Of a stretch of DNA of 49,033 nucleotides, positions 37,511 to 45,174 are shown piece by piece. Position 1 is the first letter of the stretch, and each line of letters starts with the position of its first letter. Both the position numbers and the translations under genes were made by a program. This stretch comes from JAFGOM01 sp964428385 (GTDB lineage Archaea > Halobacteriota > Methanomicrobia > Methanomicrobiales > Methanospirillaceae). The notes beneath the pieces were generated by a model. That model made no database searches. It was not told where the DNA came from and saw only the letters and a program-made list of their open reading frames with translations. The stretch covers positions 1 through 49,033 of the forward strand of contig CAYRYR010000009.1 in the NCBI GenBank assembly GCA_964428385.1. Direction: 5' to 3'.

Positions 37511-37819
37511 TCAGTATGGGTATGGGCAGGACTTGAACATGTCTGCATAATCACCACCATCGAGGATAAAATATACATCCGGTTCCTTTGCGATGGCATC
37601 GACGACTAGCTCTTACCGGTCAGGATATTTTGAGGCGTGGGAATCACTGGGGACAATAAAGGTAAAGGGACCGCTTTCTGGCATTGTACAGAAAGTGCCT
37701 TTACTAAATACCACCGTATTTGCAGAAGGTTGTACCCAGTATTTATAGGTTGTATCAGGCAACAGACCGGTTATTGTAATGAAAGGATACTGAGATCCTT
37801 GGAATAGGTAATTAGTCAT
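37511..37819 (-). pseudogene. Metallophosphoesterase (purple acid phosphatase-like), fragment
   Basis: The minus-strand frame reads YPFITITGLLPDTTYKYWVQ, a fibronectin-like N-terminal domain of PAP-type enzymes, then GPFTFIVPSDSHASKYPDR, a TAA (37613-37615), and in the same frame ELVVDAIAKEPDVYFILDGG and DYADM before a TGA at 37511. SDSH and GGDYAD sit where the first metal-binding motifs of metallophosphoesterases would be. The N terminus is cut by stops and the catalytic C-terminal part is absent, so the gene is dead. Confidence 0.65.
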
Positions 37820-38079
37820 GAAAATGGATCCTCATTTTCATAGGTTGAGCCTGATGTCTTGCATCATCGCGTTTTATTCAAAAAACGTCGATGCCCTTCT
37901 AATAACAGAATTTGAAGTGATTTCCAGAGATGATGAGATATTCACTTCATGAAAATGGAGCACTCCTCTCAGGTATACCGAACCTCCACGAGTGTCTGAA
38001 TATATCCATCTTTGGGCACACATATAACCGATATACCGGTCATATATTATGATTATATACATATCATATCGGTGATTCA
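37820..38079 (+). promoter_or_regulatory. Intergenic and promoter of the DUF4143 ATPase
   Basis: AT-rich, with ATATATTATG at 38043-38052 and GATTATATACATA at 38051-38063 as TATA candidates. GGTGATT at 38071-38077 is complementary to the 3' end of archaeal 16S rRNA and sits just before ATG 38080. An 8-bp inverted repeat (ATGAAAAT...ATTTTCAT) lies at 37818-37841, and one arm recurs near 37948. Confidence 0.45.
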
Positions 38080-39387
38080 ATGAACTCTTCAAAAATTTTG
38101 GAAATCCTCTCTTCTTATAACCGTTTTTGGAATACAACAACCATAGAGGCAGGAATTACCAGGGATCTCCTTCCTGCCTGTCTCTCCCAGCTTAATTCCA
38201 AAGAGGTTGTGGTTCTTAAGGGAATACGCCGGAGCGGTAAGTCTACGCTCATGGCACAGGTTATCAGAGATCTTTTAAACCAGGATGTCAATCCATCTGC
38301 TATCCTGCGGGTTAACCTGGAGGAACCGCTCTTCTCATCAGAATATTCGATTGAACTACTTGAACAGATCTATCATACCTATCGCGAAAGGGTGCAACCG
38401 GAAGGGAGATGCTGGCTTTTTCTTGATGAGATTCAACAGATTCCCGGTTGGGAGAGCTGGGTTCGTGGACGTCTTGAAACCGAGGACCTAAAGATATTTG
38501 TGACAGGATCATCATCACAGATGCTTTCGCGTGAGATCGGATCCAAACTAACCGGCAGAAACATATCTTTTGAGGTCTTTCCCCTCTCATTTGCAGAATT
38601 TATCAGGTTTCATGACCTAAAGATTATTACCGAACTGGACTATATCAACAAAAAATCTGTTATCCGAAAGTTGTTCCATGAGTACCTGAAGTTTGGTGGA
38701 TTTCCTGAAATTACACTCAAAGAATCTTACGATGACAAAAAACTTCTTTTAAAGAGCTATTTTGAGGATATCCTGTATCGGGATATCGTCACCCGGTATG
38801 AAATTCGGGATGTGGCTAACCTGCGCAATCTTGCGGTATATCTCCTCACCCAGGTGGCGAGACCGACCAGTATTACCAAATTAAAGAATAATTTTTCGAT
38901 TTCCCAGGATAAAACCGAGAATTACGTTTCAGCGATCATGGAGAGTTATCTACTCTTTCAATTACGGGCATTCTCTTATTCTCTGAAACATTCGATGCGG
39001 GCCGGTTTCAAACCCTATGCAATTGATACCGGGCTTCGAAACCGGGTTGCATTTTCGTTTTCTGAAGATGTGGGATGGCTGGTTGAGAATGTAGTTGCAT
39101 GTTCACTCATCCGGAAGTATGAAGAAATCTATTTTTCTAAAAATGGGAGTGAAACAGATTTTGTTGTGAAAGAAGGTATGACCATCACGAAACGGATCCA
39201 GGTATGGTATGATGATGTATCGGCATCACATATACCCACACGTGAATGCAACTGTTTTAAAACCGTTTTCGGGCACGAAAGAGCGGAATCAATTCTGGTG
39301 ACAAACGATTATGATGATAGTATCGAAATTAATGCAACTCAGGTCCGTTGTATTCCGGTTATTAAATTCCTGCTTGGTTTACCCTAA
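38080..39387 (+). CDS. AAA ATPase with DUF4143 domain
   Basis: The 435-residue protein follows the archaeal/bacterial DUF4143 ATPase plan: Walker A VLKGIRRSGKSTLM (about 46-59), Walker B CWLFLDEIQQIPGWESWVRG, sensor FVTGSSSQMLSREIGSKLTG, EVFPLSFAEF, and a C-terminal nuclease-like domain (AIDTGLRNRVAF, VENVVACSLIRK, GSETDFVVKEG). These proteins are very common in archaea, often patchily distributed; their cellular role is not settled. It stands alone and has a strong GGTGATT ribosome binding site. Length is normal. Confidence 0.85.
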   Translation: MNSSKILEILSSYNRFWNTTTIEAGITRDLLPACLSQLNSKEVVVLKGIRRSGKSTLMAQVIRDLLNQDVNPSAILRVNLEEPLFSSEYSIELLEQIYHTYRERVQPEGRCWLFLDEIQQIPGWESWVRGRLETEDLKIFVTGSSSQMLSREIGSKLTGRNISFEVFPLSFAEFIRFHDLKIITELDYINKKSVIRKLFHEYLKFGGFPEITLKESYDDKKLLLKSYFEDILYRDIVTRYEIRDVANLRNLAVYLLTQVARPTSITKLKNNFSISQDKTENYVSAIMESYLLFQLRAFSYSLKHSMRAGFKPYAIDTGLRNRVAFSFSEDVGWLVENVVACSLIRKYEEIYFSKNGSETDFVVKEGMTITKRIQVWYDDVSASHIPTRECNCFKTVFGHERAESILVTNDYDDSIEINATQVRCIPVIKFLLGLP

Positions 39388-39448
39388 TCCTGGTGAGCAG
39401 GTTCTCTCTATTTCCAGCTGATAGTATCTCATTTCCGTTCATGTGGGT

Positions 39449-39470
39449 AATACCGGTACAGACCGGTATT
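39449..39470 (+). terminator. Perfect hairpin after the DUF4143 gene
   Basis: AATACCGGT, loop ACAG, then ACCGGTATT: nine base pairs without mismatch, followed by TTTGAAGTTTT. It lies 62 bases past the stop codon. It may end or protect the transcript; archaeal termination does not need a hairpin, so the role is inferred. Confidence 0.45.
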
Positions 39471-39616
39471 TTGAAGTTTTCATCATTTTCCGGTACCGGA
39501 TTTCCAGGTTTTGATACTGGATTTTAGCCTCAGGAAGATAAACGTTTTTATTTCTCCCCTTTTTCGGGTCGGGACCCAAGTACAAATTTTTTTCTATGGC
39601 CTTATAGGTTACGGGA

Positions 39617-39685
39617 GTTTCTTTCGATTTTTCAAGTGATATGGAAGTCAGTAAGCACAGTTAGGCTCCTCATGCCAGCAGAGCC
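39617..39685 (+). repeat. MITE-like repeat, copy F (collapsed, ends only)
   Basis: TTTCTTTCGATTTTTCAAGT with GATATGGAAG matches the left end of copies B and C, and GCAGAGCC some 40 bases further on resembles the right terminus, followed by eight T. The interior is missing. This is the weakest copy. Confidence 0.35.
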
Positions 39686-39957
39686 TTTTTTTTGAGAATC
39701 CTTCCTGAAAAGGGGAGGAGTGTTTATGCGATATCAGCGATCTCAATCGAAATTATATGAGTGGCAGATACCTTCAGTATACCCTCCATCTCCTTAAAGG
39801 GACGGGAAGAGCAGTTAGACAACTTCCCTGATGCTTATATGGACTTCTTATATCGTCTCCCCTGACTGATCGCTCCGAGATAATTCAAGCCATTGAACAC
39901 GTATAAATCTTTATATGTGCAGTTTTCTTCTAAACCATCCTATGAGAAATACAAATA
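39686..39957. other. Intergenic, nothing recognised
   Basis: No gene is supported between the collapsed repeat and the ArsR-flavodoxin promoter. A TATA-like GTATAAATCTTTATATG at 39901-39917 could serve as an alternative, more distant promoter for the following operon. Confidence 0.35.
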
Positions 39958-39978
39958 ACTATAAGCATATAAGCATAT
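39958..39978 (+). promoter_or_regulatory. TATA region overlapping a tandem 8-bp repeat (candidate operator)
   Basis: The octamer AAGCATAT occurs twice in direct succession (39963-39970, 39971-39978) inside ACTATAAGCATATAAG, which can serve as a TATA box. Transcription would then start near 39990, right at the ATG at 39992. No Shine-Dalgarno precedes that ATG, which fits a leaderless mRNA. A regulator bound at the repeat would block the box, so autorepression by the ArsR-type product is plausible. Confidence 0.45.
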
Positions 39979-39991
39979 ACTAATATAAAAC

Positions 39992-40900
39992 ATGGAACAG
40001 GGTATAGATGGTGAACTCAACAACAAACTCTGTGAGATTGTCCCGAGGATGGCCAGTGTTTTCAAGGCGTTCGGGGACTTAAACCGTTTGAGGATAATCT
40101 ATTTGTTGGCTACCGATACCACGGGAAAACTAGGTGTCTCTGATCTTGCAAAGAGGCTTGGCATCTCACAGCCAGCAGTTTCCCAGCATCTCAAGACCCT
40201 GAAAGGAGAGGAAATTGTCGATTCCCGTCGCGAGGGATTCTATGTGTACTATACCATCAACCGTGACCGGATAGTGGAGTTCCGTATGAATTTCGATCAG
40301 ATGTATGCAATCGTTATGGAAAAGTGCGATAAGGAACTCGTCAGGAAGACCACACAACACACAATACTGAATGCTTGTGTTGTTTTTTATTCGTATACGG
40401 GTGTAACACGGAGTGTGGCCAGACAGATTCAGAATGCCTGCGGATGTGATCTCATTGAGGTGAAAACGCAAAGAGAGTACTCGACCTTCACTGCATACAC
40501 AACAGGAGTGCTTCGTTCCCGCAAAGGGTCATGTGACTTGATTTTCCCTGAAGAAGTAGATGTCTCGCGATATGATTTGCTCATCATCGGCACCCCGGTC
40601 TGGGCCGGGAGACCTACGCCAGCTATCAATGCTGCCGTCAGGGCTCTTACCGGCTGCGAGGGGAAAAAAGCCGTAATCTTTGTCACCAGCGGGGGTCAGA
40701 TTGGAGAAGCTCTCCCAGTCCTAAAGACGGCACTTGCTTCACGGGGAGTTGAGGTTGTGGCAGAGATCAACTGTACACAGGAGGATGAGGAGATCCAGAA
40801 CACAGAAAATGATCTCCTTCTACAGATTGTCGCAGCGTATCCTGTCCCGGTTGATGATCAGCAAAAAAAAGGTGACGAAACGGCAAAGGTGAAATCATGA
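39992..40900 (+). CDS. ArsR-type DNA-binding domain fused to flavodoxin
   Basis: The protein has 302 residues. Residues 15-110 form an ArsR winged helix: VFKAFGDLNRLRIIYLLA, recognition helix LAKRLGISQPAVSQHLKTL, wing REGFYVYYTIN. The ELCVCDL metal-binding motif of arsenic sensors is absent (the place reads LGVSDLAKRL). Residues 127-285 are a flavodoxin: VVFYSYTGVTRSVARQIQ (phosphate loop), LLIIGTPVWAGRPTPAINAA and AVIFVTSGGQIGEALP. This half is closely similar to the next gene's product. I infer a one-component regulator that senses through bound FMN or through partner flavoproteins. It is the first gene of a run of overlapping genes. Confidence 0.88.
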   Translation: MEQGIDGELNNKLCEIVPRMASVFKAFGDLNRLRIIYLLATDTTGKLGVSDLAKRLGISQPAVSQHLKTLKGEEIVDSRREGFYVYYTINRDRIVEFRMNFDQMYAIVMEKCDKELVRKTTQHTILNACVVFYSYTGVTRSVARQIQNACGCDLIEVKTQREYSTFTAYTTGVLRSRKGSCDLIFPEEVDVSRYDLLIIGTPVWAGRPTPAINAAVRALTGCEGKKAVIFVTSGGQIGEALPVLKTALASRGVEVVAEINCTQEDEEIQNTENDLLLQIVAAYPVPVDDQQKKGDETAKVKS

Positions 40901-41382
40901 AAACCTGTATAATATTTCATTCCCATTCTGGAATTACCCGGGGAGTGGCAGAAAGCATAAAGACAGCCTGCGGGGGAGAGCTCATTGAAGTAACATTAAA
41001 AGAGGGGCATTCATCCCCAATCGCGTATTTTCTCGGATTATTGCGTTCTATGAGACATACATATGATCCCATCGAACCTGCATCCATTGATGTTTCCTCT
41101 GCTGATGTTGTTGTTATTGGAACACCGGTCTGGACCAGACGGGCAACCCCGGCGATAACAGCGGCAGTACAGGCACTTACCGGGTGCAACGGGAAAAAAG
41201 CCGTACTATTTGCAACGTGTGGTGCAGTAGCGGGCGAAACCCTGCCGATCCTTGCAGAAGCTCTCACGGCAAAGGGTATGATTATTGCCGGACAGTGTGT
41301 CTTTACACGACAGGATATAGATGATGAGGACCGGGTGAATGCATTGATTTTTAGAATAATGGAAACAGGAAGTGAACTATGA
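40897..41382 (+). CDS. Flavodoxin family protein
   Basis: The 161-residue protein is a single-domain flavodoxin: IIFHSHSGITRGVAESIK at the FMN phosphate loop, VVVIGTPVWTRRATPAITAA and KKAVLFATCGAVAGETLP. It would carry electrons as a soluble FMN protein. It aligns throughout with the flavodoxin half of the upstream regulator (for example ALTGCEGKKAV against ALTGCNGKKAV), so one arose from the other. The ATG overlaps the upstream stop by four bases and its own stop overlaps the next ATG in the same way, so translation is coupled. Confidence 0.88.
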   Translation: MKTCIIFHSHSGITRGVAESIKTACGGELIEVTLKEGHSSPIAYFLGLLRSMRHTYDPIEPASIDVSSADVVVIGTPVWTRRATPAITAAVQALTGCNGKKAVLFATCGAVAGETLPILAEALTAKGMIIAGQCVFTRQDIDDEDRVNALIFRIMETGSEL

Positions 41383-41558
41383 GAACCATCATTTACTATT
41401 TTACCGGCAAAACGCAGGCAATTATCAGTCACCGTGCAAAAGAACCAGGTGAGACTGAGCGGATACCCGTCCCGAAGGCTGTGCAACATGGTAGTATTCT
41501 TGCTGACCCGGGTATCACACCTGCCGAGATGCTGCACAAGCGGGGGAACTGGTCATGA
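41379..41558 (+). pseudogene. Remnant of an EFR1-type flavodoxin-ferredoxin protein (59 residues)
   Basis: The frame starts MRTIIYYFTGK and later reads GETERIPVPKAVQHG. The EFR1 proteins at 44343 and 45945 begin MKTIIYYFTGTGNSLAAAKK and MKNSIYYFTGTGNSLAVARE, with GETELISIPRAMQ, so this is their N terminus with the glycine-rich loop scrambled and everything after about residue 45 deleted. Both ends keep ATGA overlaps with the neighbouring genes. It may now serve only to carry ribosomes to the next gene; a function as a small protein cannot be excluded. Confidence 0.6.
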
Positions 41559-42166
41559 ACGACACAGGCAGCGGGCAGAAGATCCTTAACAAGGTCTCGA
41601 AGCGGATCATCGCGATTACATCGGCCCGAATGGTGCTCGCATCCTTTGTCGGGTTCCTGGTTACGGCCACACTTATCAACAGTAAACCATTCGGTGTTGA
41701 ACAGCTGAAGGATATCACCGGGGGGGTCGGGCTTCTTGACATGGAATTACTGTATACTCCGAATCAGGCGTATGCCCACCTTACTGCGATGGGAGAAGCC
41801 GGGCGGACGTTTGACCTTACACATATCATACCGCTTGACTTCGTCTTTCCACTCATGTACATGCTCTTCTACGCAGTCACAATTACGTGGCTATTACACA
41901 AGTGGCTGCCTGAGGCGAGCCAGTGGCACCAGTTAAATGTAATTCCACTCGTTGGGGGTATCGCGGATTATCTGGAGAACTTCGGAATTATCACGATGCT
42001 CATTGCATGGCCGGATAAGCTGCCGGATATCGCCATTTTCACGATGGTTGCGGATCTTGTCAAGTTTACGTGCATCATCCTTTCCGTTCTCATCATCATC
42101 GGGGCGTTGACCGGCTGGGTGATTCGTATTTTCAAAGGCTACTCTGGCAGGAGTCCCATATTATAA
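41555..42166 (+). CDS. Multi-pass membrane protein, unrecognised family
   Basis: The protein has 203 residues with about four membrane helices: near 25-45 (MVLASFVGFLVTATLI), 92-114 (FVFPLMYMLFYAVTITWLL), 130-150 (VIPLVGGIADYLENFGIITM) and 165-192 (VADLVKFTCIILSVLIIIGA). The loop between the first two (about 46-88) contains GGVGLLDMELLYTPNQAYAH. I do not recognise the family. Its C-terminal third has a degraded homologue at 46786-47023, again right behind an EFR1 gene, which suggests that the two proteins act together, perhaps as membrane partner of the ferredoxin. ATGA overlap with the upstream frame. Confidence 0.75.
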   Translation: MNDTGSGQKILNKVSKRIIAITSARMVLASFVGFLVTATLINSKPFGVEQLKDITGGVGLLDMELLYTPNQAYAHLTAMGEAGRTFDLTHIIPLDFVFPLMYMLFYAVTITWLLHKWLPEASQWHQLNVIPLVGGIADYLENFGIITMLIAWPDKLPDIAIFTMVADLVKFTCIILSVLIIIGALTGWVIRIFKGYSGRSPIL

Positions 42167-42184
42167 GAAGGACAGGAAAAATCC

Positions 42185-43267
42185 ATGGAAGAAAAAAACC
42201 ACCAGTACCGGGAAACTTTCGATGCTACAATCAGTGAAACGATCAGCCTGGCTGTCCGGATCATTGCCTCGGACCCGGTGCTCGTCATCCCCGGCACCGT
42301 CATCCTGTACTACCAGAAAAAGGCGGCAGCGGTACGCAGACGGCATGAGCAGGAAGGGCTCCTTGTCCCGCCGGTCATGATAGTGAGCATCACCTCGCGT
42401 TGCAACCTTGCCTGTGCCGGCTGTTACATGTACGGGCGTGAGGAAACGTCCAGAGCAGAGATGAGCCCAAAAATGCTTGCTTCTGTTGTTGATCAGGCCA
42501 CAGAGCTCGGTGTCTCTATCATCGTCATTGCAGGCGGTGAACCACTCGTCCGTCAGGAGGAGATCTTTACACTGGCAAAAACCCACCCCCGGATCCTCTT
42601 CCCGCTCTTTTCGAACGGGCTCTTAATAGATAAGACGGTGGCCCGGGCAATATCTGCATGCCAAAATATCGTACCTGTCATCAGTTTCGAAGGGTTCCGG
42701 GCCGATACTGACCAACGGCGGGGCAGCGGAGTATATGATCGGCTGCTTGCAGCCTGCAACCTCCTGAAAAATCCGAATGTCTTCTTTGGCTGCTCGGTGA
42801 CCACAACACGAAAAAATTACGATAATGTCACCAGCGAAGCGTTTGTCAGACAGATGATTGATACCGGCGCCCGGGTCTTTACCTTTGTCGAGTACGTCCC
42901 GATGACACCAGGCACGGAAAATCTCATCCTAACCCCAGAGCAGAAGAAGACGTTACAGGTAGTCCTTGCGGACTATAACAGGAAATTCCCTGCACTCTTC
43001 CTCGGGTTTCCTGGTGACGAAGAGTATTACGGGGGGTGCCTTGCAGCAGGCCGGGGCTTCGTGCATGTCAGCCCGACAGGCGACCTTGAACCATGCCCCG
43101 CTGCCCCGTTCTCGGACGCAAACATCACAAACATGCCGCTTAAGGAGGCGCTTCAGTCCCGATTGCTCGCCCGCTTACGCGAGGAGCCGGAAGTTCTCAC
43201 AGAATCGAGCGGTGGCTGTGCACTGCGGGCGAACCGTACATGGGTCCAGGAGATCATAAGCCGGTAA
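42185..43267 (+). CDS. Radical SAM protein with SPASM-like C terminus
   Basis: The 360-residue protein has the CxxxCxxC cluster motif at C73, C77 and C80 (SRCNLACAGCYMYG), GGEPLVR for SAM binding, and C-terminal cysteines at about 285 (GGCLAAGRGF), 304 (LEPCPAAP) and 345 (GGCALRA), which suggest an auxiliary iron-sulfur cluster as in SPASM/Twitch enzymes. An N-terminal hydrophobic stretch (PVLVIPGTVILYYQKKAAA) may associate with the membrane. Radical SAM chemistry needs one-electron donors, and flavodoxins and ferredoxins are encoded beside it. GAAGGAC lies before the ATG. The substrate is unknown. Codons are G/C-rich relative to the neighbours. Confidence 0.88.
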   Translation: MEEKNHQYRETFDATISETISLAVRIIASDPVLVIPGTVILYYQKKAAAVRRRHEQEGLLVPPVMIVSITSRCNLACAGCYMYGREETSRAEMSPKMLASVVDQATELGVSIIVIAGGEPLVRQEEIFTLAKTHPRILFPLFSNGLLIDKTVARAISACQNIVPVISFEGFRADTDQRRGSGVYDRLLAACNLLKNPNVFFGCSVTTTRKNYDNVTSEAFVRQMIDTGARVFTFVEYVPMTPGTENLILTPEQKKTLQVVLADYNRKFPALFLGFPGDEEYYGGCLAAGRGFVHVSPTGDLEPCPAAPFSDANITNMPLKEALQSRLLARLREEPEVLTESSGGCALRANRTWVQEIISR

Positions 43268-43314
43268 TTTGTACTGGCCGGTTTTTAAAGAAACACCCGA
43301 TAAAGGAGATGCAT

Positions 43315-44307
43315 ATGAACGCAATTGTATGCACCAAGTATGGACCACCTGATGTTCTTCAGCTGGGAGAGATAGAAAACCTACTCCCAGGGACAATGAA
43401 GTACTAGTCAAAGTGTATACGGCATTCGTAACTTTTAGTAACCTGGTTCTTGTGAGTGGTAAACCGTTTCTGGTCCACCTCATGGGTTTAGGACTTAAAA
43501 AAACCAAAATCAGGATACCAGGAAGTGATATAGCAGGGCGGGTTGATCGACTGGCAGAAACGTAAAGCAGTTTTTACCGGGTGACGAGGTATTCGGGGAC
43601 ATATCCCGTTGTGGCAGGGGCGGTTATGCCGAGTATGTATCAGTTCCTGAACATGCATTGGCGAAAAAACCAATTAATATATCATTCGAAGAAGCAGCGG
43701 CCGTACCTGAAGCGGCACTCGTTGCCCTGCAGGGCCTTTGCGATGCAAGACAGATTCAGAAGGGGCAGAAGGTTTTAATTTATGGTGCATCCGGGGGTAT
43801 CGGTACGTTTGCGGTGCAGATTGCCAAATACGTTGGTACTGAAGTGACTGGCGTGTGTAGCACGAGGAATCTGGATATGGTATGTTCAATAGGAGCAGAC
43901 CATGTCATCGATTACACACAAGAAGATTTCACAAAAAACGGACAACGTTATGACCTGACCCTTGCTACTGCAGGATATCGGTTGATCTTCGATTACAAGC
44001 GTGCATTGAGTCCTAATAAAATCCATGTTGCGACAGGAAGTTCTATGACCCAGATTTTTTAGGCCATGCTCCTGGGACCATGGATTTCAATGACCGGGAG
44101 CAGAAAATGGGTTGTATGTTAATAAAACCAAACAAGTATCTGGTTTTTTTTAAAGATATCATTGAAACCGGCAAAGTAAAACCCGTTATCGACAGGTGTT
44201 ACCCGTTACATGAGACTGCAGAAGCTCTCCGGAACTATGGAGAAGGGCACGCCCAGGGAAAAGTAGTCATAACGATAAACCATTATGCTGCACTGCTGAA
44301 TCCCTAG
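43315..44307 (+). pseudogene. Zinc-type alcohol dehydrogenase/quinone oxidoreductase, multiply broken
   Basis: AAGGAGATG precedes ATG 43315, which opens as MNAIVCTKYGPPDVLQLGEI. The frame then shifts (TAG at 43405). The next frame reads DNEVLVKVYTAFVTFSNLVL and IPGSDIAGRVDRLAET before TAA. Another frame gives FLPGDEVFGDISRCGRGGYA, AEYVSVPEHALAKKP, the Rossmann loop IYGASGGIGTFAVQIAKYVG and SIGADHVIDYTQEDF. A TAG follows at 44060, and after a last frame change the end reads CYPLHETAEALRNYGEGHAQ and GKVVITI. This is a medium-chain dehydrogenase with at least four lesions. Several readable fragments remain, so the decay is recent. Confidence 0.85.
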
Positions 44308-44342
44308 TTAGATTTTGCAGACTTACTTTGTGAGAGAAAATC

Positions 44343-45159
44343 ATGAAGACGATTATCTATTATTTTACCGGCACCGGTAACTCACTTGCCGCTGCAAAGA
44401 AGATCGCCATAATCCTTGGGGACTGCGATCTCATCCCAATAGCATCGCTTGAGAACACATCAGGGAAAATAACCCCAAAAATTGATCGAATCGGGATCAT
44501 CTGTCCGGTCTATGACGGTGGAGTGCCGATCATGGTTGCCGGATTTGCAAAGCGGCTTGACCTGTCACAGGCAGGATACGTCTTTGCGGTAGTGACAATG
44601 GGGGGGTATGGGTGTCTCGGCTCTTGTCCAGCTTAATGTCATATTCAGAGAGCAGCATGGCAGGACTCTCGATGCCGCGTTTGCGGTCTTGATGCCTGTA
44701 AATTTTCCTCCACTCTTCAGGCCACCTGTCAGTATAAAATGCGACAGGATCCTTGAAGCTGCTGATAAAAGGCTTTCAGAGATCGCACATGTAATTGACC
44801 AGGGGCTTATTATCCCACCAGGATTTGCCCCGTTCTCTGCCCTGATGAAAACCCTGACCTATGGATCTTTTGCCAGAACCGTGCACGGGGCTGACAAGGA
44901 CTTTTCTGTTTCAGATGAATGTACCTCATGCGGCACCTGTGTACAGGTCTGTCCTGCAGGTAACATCACTATAGTCAATGAACGACCGGTATGGAACCAC
45001 CGGTGTGAACTCTGCTGTGCATGCCTGCATTTCTGTCCAACAGAAGCTATCCAGCTCAACGTCATGCGGGGGACAAAGAACAGGGGGCGATACCTGCATC
45101 CCGATCTGAAGGTGAGCGATATGAGGGTTCAACAGGGTGAAATCTCATACATATCATAG
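44343..45159 (+). pseudogene. EFR1-type flavodoxin-ferredoxin protein with a frameshift
   Basis: The first part (44343-44636) begins MKTIIYYFTGTGNSLAAAKK and runs to VFAVVTMGGYG. The second frame (from about 44608) continues VSALVQLNVIFREQHGRTLD and ends with two 4Fe-4S motifs (CTSCGTCVQVCP and CELCCACLHFCP). The shift lies around 44597-44620, next to a run of seven G and a GGG; adding one G restores the family sequence. Without it the protein loses its ferredoxin half. It could be a true mutation, a slippage site or a sequencing error. It sits between a dead dehydrogenase and an intact membrane ferredoxin. Confidence 0.8.
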
Positions 45160-45174
45160 GGAACCCAGATTTTT

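Noticed and set aside
39960..39980. Tandem repeats as a CRISPR-like array
   Set aside because: Only two adjacent octamers without spacers; they fit an operator or TATA region instead. No CRISPR array was seen anywhere.
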